DNA of 64,000 bases, from contig NZ_KV880637.1 of NCBI RefSeq assembly GCF_001907695.1, positions 124,001-188,000 of the forward strand. The letters are read 5' to 3'. Under the pieces are notes generated by a model, which searched no databases, was not told the origin of the DNA, and saw only the letters and a program-made list of their open reading frames with translations. The first letter of the stretch is position 1. Each line of letters begins with the position of its first letter. The DNA comes from Thalassospira sp. TSL5-1. GTDB lineage: Bacteria; Pseudomonadota; Alphaproteobacteria; Rhodospirillales; Thalassospiraceae. The position numbers and the translations under genes were made by a program. Below are positions 1 to 9,405 of the stretch, one piece after another.

Positions 1-247
1 TGATGATCATGGCAAGCAGGGTGGCGCAGGCGCCGATCATGCCGATCAGCCCGGCGGAAAGCGCGCTGGGCACCCAGACGGAAATCAGAACAGCACCCGG
101 TAAACGTTCCAGCACATGGGCCCAGCGGCCGGTTTGGGGCAAACGGTCGGCCATCAAAAGGCCCCCCAACCGCATGCCATAGGTGACAACGGCCATGCCA
201 AGAATGGTCAGGACGGCTTCGGGGGTGAAGCTTGTGAAATCGGGCAT
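1..247 (-). CDS. azlD: AzlD-like branched-chain amino acid exporter subunit (partial)
   Basis: The 3' part is cut off by the window edge; 82 codons are visible from an ATG at 247. The protein begins MPDFTSFTPEAV and continues with a hydrophobic helix and a TYGMRLGG stretch that resembles the TYxxRxGG region of AzlD proteins. AzlD is the small membrane subunit that works with AzlC in export of branched-chain amino acids. The start lies 3 bases past the azlC stop, so both are on one transcript. Family assignment rests on this motif, the hydrophobic pattern and the azlC neighbour. The exported substrate is known for the family and was not shown here. Confidence 0.85.
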   Translation of the reverse strand, partial: MPDFTSFTPEAVLTILGMAVVTYGMRLGGLLMADRLPQTGRWAHVLERLPGAVLISVWVPSALSAGLIGMIGACATLLAMII

Positions 248-250
248 GGT

Positions 251-1060
251 TTATTCTCCGGCGCGGGGCGAGAGGGAGCGATCATTGGGAACGGGCGTGT
301 CATCACCGTCAGAGATGCCATCGCGGATGGTTTCAGGCTGGGCTGATTTATCGTCATCACCCTTCCAGGTCAGGGCGGAAACCACAACACCAGCCCCCGC
401 ACCGGCCAGGATCGACCAGGTGCCGGGCAATAGATAATGCCCGATGATGGAGCCAATGGCCGCTGCAATCCAGGGCAGTAGGTCCGCCCGGCCTTTCCAC
501 ATGCCAATGGTCAGGGCGGCGAAAATGGCGGTAAAGGCAAAATCCAGGGCATAGACATTGGGGTCGGGTATGCCACCTGCCAGCAGATAGCCAATGGTGT
601 TACCACTGCCCCATATCACGGCAAGGAACAATCCGCCGCCCAACAGAAAGCCCGGTATGGGTGTTTCCTTTTGCGCCATCGTCATGGCCCAGTTTTCATC
701 GGCAACCATGTGCATCGCGCAGATTTTGACCCATAAGGGCCGCCCGCGAAAAACCGGGCGCAGGGAGGCGCCGATCAGGACATAGCGCAAATTGATGATC
801 AGGGTGGCAACAATGATGGTCAGTGCGGGAATGGTTTCGCGCCACAGGTCAACCGATACAAACTGGGCGGAACCGGCAAAGACCGTGAGGCTCATGAACA
901 GCAATTCACCCAGGCTAAGCCCGCGCTGGGTGGCAAGCACACCCAGAACCGCGCCAAAAATAAAGGTGCTGGGCAGCAGCGGCAGGCAGGCAATGGCCCC
1001 GCGCCGGATGGCATCGGTGGTGAAATGGGCATTATGGTCGTTATGGGGACTGGTGGGCAT
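251..1060 (-). CDS. azlC: AzlC family branched-chain amino acid permease
   Basis: The large subunit of an AzlCD exporter, 269 residues from the ATG at 1060. A longer form from an ATG at 1090 is also possible; it has a GAGGG about 11 bases upstream. After a short polar N-terminus come RRGAIACLPLLPSTFIFG and about seven hydrophobic helices, with the AzlC-typical stretches FAGSAQFVSVDLW and NLRYVLIGASL and a conserved DENWA. The C-terminal tail of about 30 residues is polar and acidic. azlD follows directly. The AraC-type regulator upstream on the same strand is the usual partner of such pairs and probably controls them. Confidence 0.88.
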   Translation of the reverse strand: MPTSPHNDHNAHFTTDAIRRGAIACLPLLPSTFIFGAVLGVLATQRGLSLGELLFMSLTVFAGSAQFVSVDLWRETIPALTIIVATLIINLRYVLIGASLRPVFRGRPLWVKICAMHMVADENWAMTMAQKETPIPGFLLGGGLFLAVIWGSGNTIGYLLAGGIPDPNVYALDFAFTAIFAALTIGMWKGRADLLPWIAAAIGSIIGHYLLPGTWSILAGAGAGVVVSALTWKGDDDKSAQPETIRDGISDGDDTPVPNDRSLSPRAGE

Positions 1061-1148
1061 GATCGTTCCCGAACGGTTTCTTGGTGGCATTTATCATTGA
1101 ACCCTCTATGCCACTTTTTAGGTGTTCTGATCTTGAACGATATTGCTG

Positions 1149-2012
1149 TTATCGGGTGTGGGGAATAAACGCGCTGGGGCTGACTCCCCACATGGCCTTG
1201 AAATGCCGGTTTAAATGGCTTTGATCGGCAAAGCCGGTGGCGGCTGCCGTATCGGCAATGCTGCACCCGTCAAACAGCATCCGTTTGGCCCGGCGCAGGC
1301 GCATATGGTTCAGATAGGTATGCGGCGGCAGGCCGGTTGCGTCGCGAAAAACGCGAAGCAGATGAAAACGGCTTAACCCGGTTAAGGCTGCCAGGCTTTC
1401 AAGCGAGATATTTTCATCCTGGTGGCTGTGCATATAGTCGATGACCTGGCGCACGCGGCGGTCTTCGGCCCCGGGTTTGAAATCATACGGGGCGGCATCG
1501 GCATGGCGGAGCGACAGGCGGGCGGCACTGTAAAAAAGCTGGGTGTCGCGTTCAAGGTCGCTGGTCAAATGCCGGCCTTCGGGGGCAAAAATGCGATGGA
1601 GTTTTTGCAACAGTAAATGCAGGTCGGGATCGTTGATGACATGCTGGCTAAAGCTGGGCAGGCCTTTGCTTTTGGGTGAAATTTCCGCCACCAGATCGGC
1701 AAAGATTTGCGGGTTAATGAACAGCACCTGATAGTGATAGCCGTCATCGCAACCCGGGCCGCCATCATGGACCTGCATCGGGTTCATGGCAATTAACTGC
1801 CCGCGCCGGGCAATGTGGCTGGTGCCGCGTGTGGTAAATTTCTCCGCCCCGTTCAAAACCGTGCCAAAGGCGTAATAGTCGTGGCTGTGTTTGGGAAAGG
1901 TGAAGCGTTTATAGTCTGCTTCAAACAGGTCAATACCCTCTGCCGCGCGCCAGTGGCGGGCACGTTCACGGGGGCGCTGGTTCGCCCGGGCGGGGTGTGT
2001 CAGCATGGTCAT
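1149..2012 (-). CDS. AraC family transcriptional regulator
   Basis: About 287 residues from the ATG at 2012. An upstream ATG at 2096 would add 28 residues, and no start has a convincing ribosome site. The N-terminal half is a cupin-type sensor (FPKHSHDYYAFGTVLNG). The C-terminal third is a two-helix-turn-helix AraC domain, with SLESLAALTGLSRFHLLRVF followed by the conserved GLPPHTYLNHMRLRRAK and GFADQSHLNRHFKAMWG. It lies upstream of azlC in the same direction, which fits a regulator of the exporter that senses an amino acid or related ligand. The ligand is inference. Confidence 0.88.
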   Translation of the reverse strand: MTMLTHPARANQRPRERARHWRAAEGIDLFEADYKRFTFPKHSHDYYAFGTVLNGAEKFTTRGTSHIARRGQLIAMNPMQVHDGGPGCDDGYHYQVLFINPQIFADLVAEISPKSKGLPSFSQHVINDPDLHLLLQKLHRIFAPEGRHLTSDLERDTQLFYSAARLSLRHADAAPYDFKPGAEDRRVRQVIDYMHSHQDENISLESLAALTGLSRFHLLRVFRDATGLPPHTYLNHMRLRRAKRMLFDGCSIADTAAATGFADQSHLNRHFKAMWGVSPSAFIPHTR

Positions 2013-2338
2013 GGTCGCACTATAACGCGGAAAAGGGATGTCATCTTGTACAATATTGACACCATACAATTTGGCTGAATGACAAGAGTGGGGCATTTTT
2101 ATTGGCGAATCGTGCCGGAATATCGTGCGGCGGGTGACGGTTTGAGATTCCTGATCGTAAGAGTAGGTTCATTTAGTGCGCCAAGTGGGATGATAAATGT
2201 TCGTTTGATGCTTTTACGATGGTTGTTTCGGCAAAAAACCCGCTGAAACATGATCTTAATGGAAGTGTTACATTCGCCAGAGTGATTTCGCGCTAAGGCA
2301 GCAGCATGAACGCTTTTTACCGACTTTTCGGAGCCGTC
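2013..2338. other. Intergenic region between AraC-type gene and chemoreceptor gene
   Basis: This stretch separates divergent genes and must hold both promoters. I see no convincing hexamer pair and no strong hairpin. Reading frames across it are low quality and lack ribosome sites. Confidence 0.4.
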
Positions 2339-4759
2339 ATGTTGTTTGACCGAATTCGTATTGGCCATCGCATTTACGCCGGGTTTTTGATCCTTGTTGC
2401 GATGTTGTTGGGTTTAAGTGCCCTGTCATCCTGGTATTTGCTGGGATTCGCCAGTGATGCGGACCATATCGCCAAACGAACCGAACTGGTTGGTCTTGCC
2501 AATGATTACGCGTTGAAGCTGGAGCGCCTGTCCAACCAGGTGCTGCTGTATGCGCAAACGGTGGACCCGGACGTGCGCAGCGAAATCGCCATCATTCAGG
2601 ATAATGCCATTGCCAGCCGTAAATCGCTGGCCGATGCCCTGATTGCCATTGGCGACGAGGTCAAGGCAAACGAGCTTAAGGTTCTGGCGGAAAAATACAT
2701 TGCCACACTGGAACCCCTGGTGCTGCGGGCCGAAAATATGACGGCATCGGCCGATACCATTTTGCTCGGAGCGAACCAGATGGGTGGATCATCGTCGGAA
2801 CTGGTATCGTTTATCAATAAACGCGACCCGGAAATTGCCGAAAAATATGGGGATCGCTTGTCGAAAGCGAACCTGAATGCGATTGTTGCCAATTTGGAAT
2901 ATGCAATTGTCCATACGCCAGCAGCACTAGAGAGCGCGCGTAATGCCACCGCAGCCCTGACGGATTTGCACGAAGAAATCAAATCGGCGATGGGGAAGTT
3001 AAAGCGGGCGGATAAAAAGCTGTTTTCCTATGCCACGCGCGATAATGACCTGCTTAAGCAGGGGGCAAATCAGCTTGAAGGATCATTTAGTGGTTTTGGT
3101 CAGTCGATGAATGACTTTAAGGCCGCCGTGCGTGAAGTGCAGAAGATTACCGGGCAAATCCGAACCGAAGCGATTGCCGGGCAGAATGAACTGGTTGATG
3201 TGGTGCATGGCAAATCGCAAAGCTCCGCCATGACCAATATGATTGTTGCGATTGTCGGGGCCTTGGTTGCGATTATCCTGGCGGCGGGCACCGCAACCAG
3301 TATTTTGCGCCCGCTACGCCGGGTGAATGGCGATATGGTGCGGTTGGCAAGCAACGATACGGCTATTGACCTTGCCGATATTAAGCGCCGTGACGAATTT
3401 GGCGCGATGGCGCGCACGGTGTCGATTTTCCGCGATAATGCCCTGAAAATCGAAACAATGGCCGAAGAACGCATCGAACTTCAGCGCCAGGAAGAGGAAA
3501 AACGCCGGGCATCGCTGGGCGGAATGGCCGAAACGATTGAAGGCGAAACATCGGGGCTGGTAGAATCGGTTTCGCGCCAGGTGAACCGGATGCGCGATGC
3601 AGTGGGCGAAGTTGCCGCCGCCGCCGACCGTGTGAACGGCCAGACCGAAGCCGCCACCAGTGCCGCAGAACAAAGCCGTGAACATGCCCAGTCGATCAGC
3701 GATGCCGCCAGCCGCCTTTCCGGGGCGATTGGCACCATTGCCGGGCGGGTGGAACGCCAGCGTACCATTGCCCAGTCCGCTGTTGAAAGCACCCGCCAGT
3801 CCGCCGCTGCCGTGGATGATTTGCGCGAAGTTGCCAGCGGGATTGAACAGATGGTGGACCTTATTCGTGGTATTGCCGCACAAACCAATATGCTGGCGTT
3901 GAATGCGACCATTGAGGCCGCCCGCGCAGGCGAGGCCGGGCGCGGTTTTGCCGTGGTTGCCGCCGAGGTCAAGAACCTGGCCGGGCAAACCGCCGAAGCC
4001 ACCGAACAGATTACCAGCCATGTGGGGGCGATGGGCAGTGTGACGGACCGGTGTGTTTCGGCGATGGAAAATGTTGGTGTGACGGTGCATGACATGATGG
4101 CGATTTCCGATGAAGTTGCCGGGGATGTAATTTCGCAGCGCCGCGCAACCGAGGAAATTACCCTGGCCATTCAGGCCGCCAGTGATGCGGCGAAAAATGC
4201 CGGCGATGCGATCATGGAAGTTTCGCGTGATATTGACCATGCCCGTAACCTGAGCGTGGATTTGACCGGTCATGCCGATGATGTTACCGCCCATGTCAGT
4301 GAATTGACTCTGTCGCTTAATCGGGCGGTGCGCGATGCAGCGGAAAAAGACAATGACAAAAACAACGACCCGATTGTAACGGCTGGCCGGGATATACGGG
4401 TGATGTTTGATGATCAGGGGACACGCGTCGAAACCAGCCTGTTTGACCTGTCGATTGGCGGGCTTTCGGTAACACCGCCGCAAAGCTGGGAACGTGGTCG
4501 CAAGATGGCGGTGGAAATTGAGGGTTTGCGCGGCAAATATAATGTCGAGGTTATGAGCCGCCGGGGGCTTGATGCCCCGAAAATGCGCCTGAAATTTACC
4601 GATCCGCTGGAGCAGCGCGGGGATCTGGTGATGTTTGTTGCCCGCATGTGGCAAAAACACCTGGCGGAAAGTCAGATGACCCAGGGGCACGATGAAAACA
4701 GCCTGCGGGCCGAGGCCGCCAATGACTATTTGGCCGCACCGCAGCTGATTGCCGGATAA
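2339..4759 (+). CDS. Methyl-accepting chemotaxis protein with C-terminal PilZ domain
   Basis: A transmembrane chemoreceptor of 806 residues. The ATG at 2339 is chosen because GGAG lies 5-6 bases upstream; an ATG at 2306 has no such site. Order: TM helix about 10-35, periplasmic helical sensor to about 300, TM helix about 302-322, HAMP, then a signalling domain whose hairpin tip contains [20 protein letters not shown] near residue 515. Residues about 680-770 form a PilZ-like domain (RDIRVMF, then DLSIGGLSV, which is the D/NxSxxG motif). PilZ domains bind cyclic-di-GMP, so this receptor could join second-messenger level to chemotaxis. The upstream arginine motif is RxxR rather than a clean RxxxR, so binding is uncertain. 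Confidence 0.9.
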   Translation: MLFDRIRIGHRIYAGFLILVAMLLGLSALSSWYLLGFASDADHIAKRTELVGLANDYALKLERLSNQVLLYAQTVDPDVRSEIAIIQDNAIASRKSLADALIAIGDEVKANELKVLAEKYIATLEPLVLRAENMTASADTILLGANQMGGSSSELVSFINKRDPEIAEKYGDRLSKANLNAIVANLEYAIVHTPAALESARNATAALTDLHEEIKSAMGKLKRADKKLFSYATRDNDLLKQGANQLEGSFSGFGQSMNDFKAAVREVQKITGQIRTEAIAGQNELVDVVHGKSQSSAMTNMIVAIVGALVAIILAAGTATSILRPLRRVNGDMVRLASNDTAIDLADIKRRDEFGAMARTVSIFRDNALKIETMAEERIELQRQEEEKRRASLGGMAETIEGETSGLVESVSRQVNRMRDAVGEVAAAADRVNGQTEAATSAAEQSREHAQSISDAASRLSGAIGTIAGRVERQRTIAQSAVESTRQSAAAVDDLREVASGIEQMVDLIRGIAAQTNMLALNATIEAARAGEAGRGFAVVAAEVKNLAGQTAEATEQITSHVGAMGSVTDRCVSAMENVGVTVHDMMAISDEVAGDVISQRRATEEITLAIQAASDAAKNAGDAIMEVSRDIDHARNLSVDLTGHADDVTAHVSELTLSLNRAVRDAAEKDNDKNNDPIVTAGRDIRVMFDDQGTRVETSLFDLSIGGLSVTPPQSWERGRKMAVEIEGLRGKYNVEVMSRRGLDAPKMRLKFTDPLEQRGDLVMFVARMWQKHLAESQMTQGHDENSLRAEAANDYLAAPQLIAG

Positions 4760-4811
4760 GGCCGTCGTCTGCCTGTCGATAGATTTCGCATTCAATGCAA
4801 AACGAATTAAG

Positions 4812-4844
4812 CCGGGTAACGCATTGCGTTACCCGGATTTTTTT
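4812..4844 (+). terminator. Rho-independent terminator after the chemoreceptor gene
   Basis: A perfect 11-bp stem CCGGGTAACGC / GCGTTACCCGG with a 3-base loop is followed by ATTTTTTTT. The rest of the gap to 5,093 holds the promoter of the efflux operon; I see no gene in it. Confidence 0.92.
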
Positions 4845-5093
4845 GGCTGACCGTTAAAATTGCCGAGGCGAAAGACCGGGATTATTGCCCGTTATGGCTA
4901 TACGTTTGGGAATAAATCCAGTTTTCATCATGCTGCGTACGTTTTGATACAATGACGTACAATTTTGCACTCGTACAAATGTCGGGCCGGTGGCACTGTA
5001 CGTGCGAGAATGGTTTTAAAGCCCGGTGATGGCTTTGGGATATTTTCATTTTTGCTATGGGACGCATGTGGATTTCAGGGGACGGGACAGTCA

Positions 5094-6263
5094 ATGTCAC
5101 GAATGGTAAGGCTTGTTGTAATTTGTGTGGTGGCGATTGTCCTTATTGGCGGGCTTTTGGCCTATCGTGCCGGGAAATTGCCGTTCCTGTCGGTTGACGG
5201 GCCGATCATTGTGCAAAATAACGGGGCTGCCTCGGCGGCAAAAAATGGGGACAAGGGGGCGATGCCTGCTGCCCCGCCCTTGCCGGTGATTGCCGAACGC
5301 GCCGTTTTAACCCCCAATGACACTGTGGTGGAAGCCGTTGGAACCGGGCGCTCCGCCATTGGGGTCACGCTTTTTCCCCCGGTGGCGGGCGAGGTTAAGG
5401 ATGTGCTGTTTCACGCCGGAGACAGGGTGAAAACCGGGCAGGTTTTACTGATTTTGGATTCCGCACGCGAAAAACTGGCACGCGACCTGGCCGCTGTGCA
5501 GGTGCGCGATGCCAAACAGCTTTTGGACCGCTATGAAAAGGCCCGCCCGCGCGGGGCGGTATCGGACAGCGAAGTGGACGAAGCCCGCACCGCCCTGGCA
5601 GAGGCCCGCATTCGCCTGGATCAGGCGGCGGTGGACCTGGATGATCGTACCATTTTGGCCCCGTTTGATGGCATGATGGGGATTCCGGCGGTTGAGCCGG
5701 GCGACCGGATTGAAAAAACCACGGCCATTGCGACGCTGGATAATATTGATAGCGTGCTGGTGGATTTTGAAGTTTCCGAAACCCGTTTTCGTGATGTGAA
5801 ACCGGGGCAATCCGTGCGGGTGGAAACCTGGAGCCTGCCGGGCGAGAAATTTGAAGGTGTTGTCGACGTTATTGGCAGCCGGATTGACCCGCAAAGCCGT
5901 ACATTTTCGGTGCGTGCGCGTATTCCTAACCCTGATGGGCGTTTGCGCTCTGGCATGTCCTTTGCGGTTTATATCGATATTGCCGGGCAGTCTTATCCGG
6001 CAGTGCCGGAAATTTCGGTGCTGTGGGGTGATAAGGGTACCTACGTTTGGCGGATCGAGGATAACAAGGTCAGTCGTGTGCCCGTGCGTGTTGTGAAGCG
6101 AACGACGGGTCGCATTTTGCTCGATGGTCCTATCAAGGCGGGCGACCTGATTGTGGTGGAAGGCGTGCAACGCCTGCGCCCCGGTCGTGATGTGGCCGCC
6201 ACCATCCGTGATGACGAACAGGGCGTTGCCCAGCGAAACGGGCCGTCGGACGGGGGATCGTAA
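5094..6263 (+). CDS. RND efflux periplasmic adaptor (membrane fusion protein)
   Basis: The adaptor of a tripartite pump, 389 residues. The start at 5094 has GGGAC upstream and begins directly with an inner-membrane anchor (VRLVVICVVAIVLIGGLLAY). The biotinyl-lipoyl half-motifs flank an alpha-hairpin (VKTGQVLLILDSAREKLARD ... LDDRTILAPFDGMMGI), followed by beta-barrel and membrane-proximal domains. It would link the inner-membrane pump to the outer-membrane channel in the periplasm. The pump gene starts 1 base after its stop, so the three genes form one operon. Substrates cannot be read from sequence. Confidence 0.92.
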   Translation: MSRMVRLVVICVVAIVLIGGLLAYRAGKLPFLSVDGPIIVQNNGAASAAKNGDKGAMPAAPPLPVIAERAVLTPNDTVVEAVGTGRSAIGVTLFPPVAGEVKDVLFHAGDRVKTGQVLLILDSAREKLARDLAAVQVRDAKQLLDRYEKARPRGAVSDSEVDEARTALAEARIRLDQAAVDLDDRTILAPFDGMMGIPAVEPGDRIEKTTAIATLDNIDSVLVDFEVSETRFRDVKPGQSVRVETWSLPGEKFEGVVDVIGSRIDPQSRTFSVRARIPNPDGRLRSGMSFAVYIDIAGQSYPAVPEISVLWGDKGTYVWRIEDNKVSRVPVRVVKRTTGRILLDGPIKAGDLIVVEGVQRLRPGRDVAATIRDDEQGVAQRNGPSDGGS

Positions 6264-6264
6264 T

Positions 6265-9200
6265 ATGTCGCAACATAATGATATTGCGTCATTAAGCGTG
6301 CGTCGCCCGATCTTGATTGTCGTGATTTCCCTGCTGATCATTCTGGCCGGTCTGGCGGCGATGATGGGAGTGGAAATTCGCGAACTGCCCGATGTGGACC
6401 GGCCTGTTGTTACCATTTCGGCGACCTATACCGGCGCCTCGCCCGAAACGGTGGATACCGAAGTGACCAGTGTCATCGAAGGGGCGGCATCGCGCGTGAG
6501 CGGCGTGGAGGATATCAGCTCCAGCAGTGAAGAAGGGAGTTCGCGGGTTCGTATCGAATTTTCGCCTGATGTGGAAATTAATGATGCGGCCAATGACATT
6601 CGCGAAGCTGTCAGCCGCGCCCAGCGCAGCCTGCCTGACGAGGTGGACAATATTCGCGTGGTCAAGGCGGATTCGGACGCCAGCCCGATTTTGCGGCTTG
6701 GCGTGGTCAGCAACCGTTTGACCGAAGATGAACTGGCAAATGTGGTGGAAGACCAGGTTATTCCCGCCTTTTTGTCCGTCCCCGGTGTGGCCGAGGTCAA
6801 TGAATATGGCGACCGGGAAAAGGTCTTGCATGTGCGGGTGGACCCGTTGCGCATTGCCAGCTATGGCCTGTCGATTGACGATATTGCCGATGTGTTGAAA
6901 ACCGCCAAATTTGATATTCCGGCAGGCAGCTTTGATTCCAGTGACCAGAACCTGTTTGTGCGTGCCGATGCGTCGGTTTGGAAACCGGCCGATGTGAAGG
7001 CGATTTTTGTGCGCGATGGTGTGCGCCTGGGCGACTTGGCCGATATTTATTATGGCCCGGACGATGCCACATCCTATGTGCGCCTGAATGGCCGCGCGGT
7101 GATTGGCCTTGGCATTGTGCGCCAGGCGCAGTCCAATACGATTTCGATTTCCAAGGGGGTTCATGCCACCGCTGAAAAGCTGAACAAACAGCTTGATGGC
7201 GTGCAGGTGATGGTGAATTCCGACGACGCCGTGTTTATTGAAGGTGCCTTGTGGGAGGTTGTGCGCAGCCTGGCGCTGGCGGTGGTGATTGTTGTTGGCG
7301 TGCTGTATCTGTTTTTAAGGTCCCTTAGCGCGACCCTTATTCCAACCGTGACCATCCCCATTGCCCTGATTGGCACAGTGGCGGCCATCTGGTTGCTGGG
7401 ATTTTCAATCAATATTCTGACCCTGCTGGCGCTGGTTCTTTCAACCGGGATGATTGTGGATGACGCGATTGTGGTGCTGGAAAATATCCAGCGCCGACGT
7501 CATCAGGGGATAAAGTCGCTGGCGGCGGCGGTATTGGGCACACGGCAGGTGTTTTTTGCCGTGATTGCCACCACCTTAACGCTGATGTCGGTTTTTGTGC
7601 CGATTTCGTTTTTGCCCAGCACGGCTGGCAGGCTGTTTCGTGAATTTGGCTTTGTGTTGGCGGTGTCGGTGGCGATTTCGTCCTTTGTCGCCCTTACTTT
7701 GTGCCCGCTTTTGGCATCGCGCCTGAAACATATCGACCCCGAAGCCCCCAAAAAGGGCGATGGAAAATTTCATCTTCTGGATCGTGCTGGCGCGTTTTTT
7801 GCCGGGCTTTATAAGGCAGTGCTGGAACTTGTGCTGCGATTTCCGGTGATGACGGTGATTGCATCGCTGTTGGTGGCAGTGTTGGCGGTGGGCGCATTCA
7901 AGCTGGTAAAACAGGAATTGCTGCCCGACGAGGACCGGGGCCGGTTGCTGGTATCGTTGCGCGGGCCGGATGGTGTTGGCATTGATTATATGGACCGGCA
8001 GGTGGAGGCGGTGGAAAATATTTTGAGGCCCATCGTTAATCGCGGTGAAGCACAGAATATTTATACCATTGTTGGTTTTCGCGATAAAAACCGGGCCCTG
8101 GTGATTGCCAGCCTGGCCCCGTGGGAAGACCGCAGCCGCAGCCAGCAGGAAATTACCGCCTCCATTCGCGGGCAGTTAAATGCCCTGCCCGGCGTTCAGG
8201 CCTTTGTCTATCAGCCCAATTCGCTGGGGTTGCGCGGCAGCAGTTCGGGTGAAAGCCTGGAATTTGCCTTAACCGGCACCAATTACCGCAAACTTGCCGC
8301 CAATGCCCAGGCCCTGCAAAAGGAACTGGAGGCAAATTACCCCAATATTACCGGTGTTCGTGTGGGTTATCAGACAACCCAGCCGCAGCTTTTGGTGAAT
8401 ATTGACCGCCAGCGTGCCTTTGACTTGGGCATTTCGATTGAGAGCCTTGATACCACCCTGCGCGCCATGATTGACGGTTACGAAGTGACCGATCTTTCGG
8501 TGGATGATACGACGGTGCCGATTAAATTGCGCAGCACCGCCGGGGCGATCCGCGATCCATCGGACCTGGATAACCTGTTTGTGCCGGGCAAGGACGGGCG
8601 CATTTTGCCGCTATCTTCGATCATTCATCTCGATGAAGAGGCGGTGGCTTCCGAACTGGACCGTGAAGGCCAGCAGCGTGCCGTGACGATTTCGGCCAAT
8701 ATGGCGCCGGGTTATACCCTGCAACAGGCGGTATTGGATGTTGAAAAGGCCGCGCAAACGGTGGTGCCAACCGGGACGGGCCTGCTGTTTTTGGGCGATG
8801 CCGCGGCCCTGGGTGAAACGTCGCATGATGTAATGATCACGTTTTTGGTGGCGGTGCTGGTGGTGTTGCTGGTATTGGCCGCGCAGTTTGAAAGTTTCAT
8901 GTCGGCGTCCGTCGTGGTGTTAACGGTGCCGTTTGGCCTGGCGGCAGCGATTTTTGCCCTGGTGATCAGCCATACCTCGATCAATATTTACAGCCAGATC
9001 GGCCTTGTCATGCTGGTGGGGCTGATGGCGAAAAACGGGATTTTGGTGGTGGAATTTGCCGACCAGTTGCGTGACCGGGGTAAATCGGTTCGCGATGCCA
9101 TTCATGATGCGGCGATGATCCGGTTGCGCCCGATCATGATGACGATGATTTCAACCGTGCTGGGCGGGTTGCCCCTGGTGCTGGGCACTGGTGCCGGGGC

Positions 9201-9405
9201 CGAGGCCCGGGCCGCGATTGGCTGGGTCATTTTTGGCGGCTTGGGCTTTGCCACGGTTTTTACCCTGTTTTTAACGCCGGTTTTATATTTGCTGCTGGCC
9301 CCGCTGGTGTCAGCCCGCGCCGATGGCAGCCAGAAACTGGAAGATGAATTGCGCCTGGCCGAAAACATTCCCGATGCCGATGAATATGAAGGGAGTGCCG
9401 GGTGA
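6265..9405 (+). CDS. RND multidrug efflux pump, inner-membrane transporter (HAE1 type)
   Basis: A full-length RND pump of 1,046 residues (AcrB class about 1,030-1,050). The start at 6265 is one base after the adaptor stop. The usual internal duplication is present: N-terminal TM1, a large periplasmic loop, a TM2-TM6 bundle, then the repeat. GMIVDDAIVVLENIQR holds the paired aspartates of the TM4 proton relay; the second half has GLMAKNGILVVEFA with the expected lysine. It would use the proton gradient to expel hydrophobic or amphiphilic compounds. Motifs place it with HAE1 drug pumps rather than metal (CzcA) pumps, but the exact substrate is unknown. Confidence 0.94.
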   Translation: MSQHNDIASLSVRRPILIVVISLLIILAGLAAMMGVEIRELPDVDRPVVTISATYTGASPETVDTEVTSVIEGAASRVSGVEDISSSSEEGSSRVRIEFSPDVEINDAANDIREAVSRAQRSLPDEVDNIRVVKADSDASPILRLGVVSNRLTEDELANVVEDQVIPAFLSVPGVAEVNEYGDREKVLHVRVDPLRIASYGLSIDDIADVLKTAKFDIPAGSFDSSDQNLFVRADASVWKPADVKAIFVRDGVRLGDLADIYYGPDDATSYVRLNGRAVIGLGIVRQAQSNTISISKGVHATAEKLNKQLDGVQVMVNSDDAVFIEGALWEVVRSLALAVVIVVGVLYLFLRSLSATLIPTVTIPIALIGTVAAIWLLGFSINILTLLALVLSTGMIVDDAIVVLENIQRRRHQGIKSLAAAVLGTRQVFFAVIATTLTLMSVFVPISFLPSTAGRLFREFGFVLAVSVAISSFVALTLCPLLASRLKHIDPEAPKKGDGKFHLLDRAGAFFAGLYKAVLELVLRFPVMTVIASLLVAVLAVGAFKLVKQELLPDEDRGRLLVSLRGPDGVGIDYMDRQVEAVENILRPIVNRGEAQNIYTIVGFRDKNRALVIASLAPWEDRSRSQQEITASIRGQLNALPGVQAFVYQPNSLGLRGSSSGESLEFALTGTNYRKLAANAQALQKELEANYPNITGVRVGYQTTQPQLLVNIDRQRAFDLGISIESLDTTLRAMIDGYEVTDLSVDDTTVPIKLRSTAGAIRDPSDLDNLFVPGKDGRILPLSSIIHLDEEAVASELDREGQQRAVTISANMAPGYTLQQAVLDVEKAAQTVVPTGTGLLFLGDAAALGETSHDVMITFLVAVLVVLLVLAAQFESFMSASVVVLTVPFGLAAAIFALVISHTSINIYSQIGLVMLVGLMAKNGILVVEFADQLRDRGKSVRDAIHDAAMIRLRPIMMTMISTVLGGLPLVLGTGAGAEARAAIGWVIFGGLGFATVFTLFLTPVLYLLLAPLVSARADGSQKLEDELRLAENIPDADEYEGSAG

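Noticed and set aside
3314-4795. Long minus-strand frame opposite the PilZ chemoreceptor
   Set aside because: Rich in His, Gly and Asn as expected for an antisense shadow; the plus-strand gene has clear domains.
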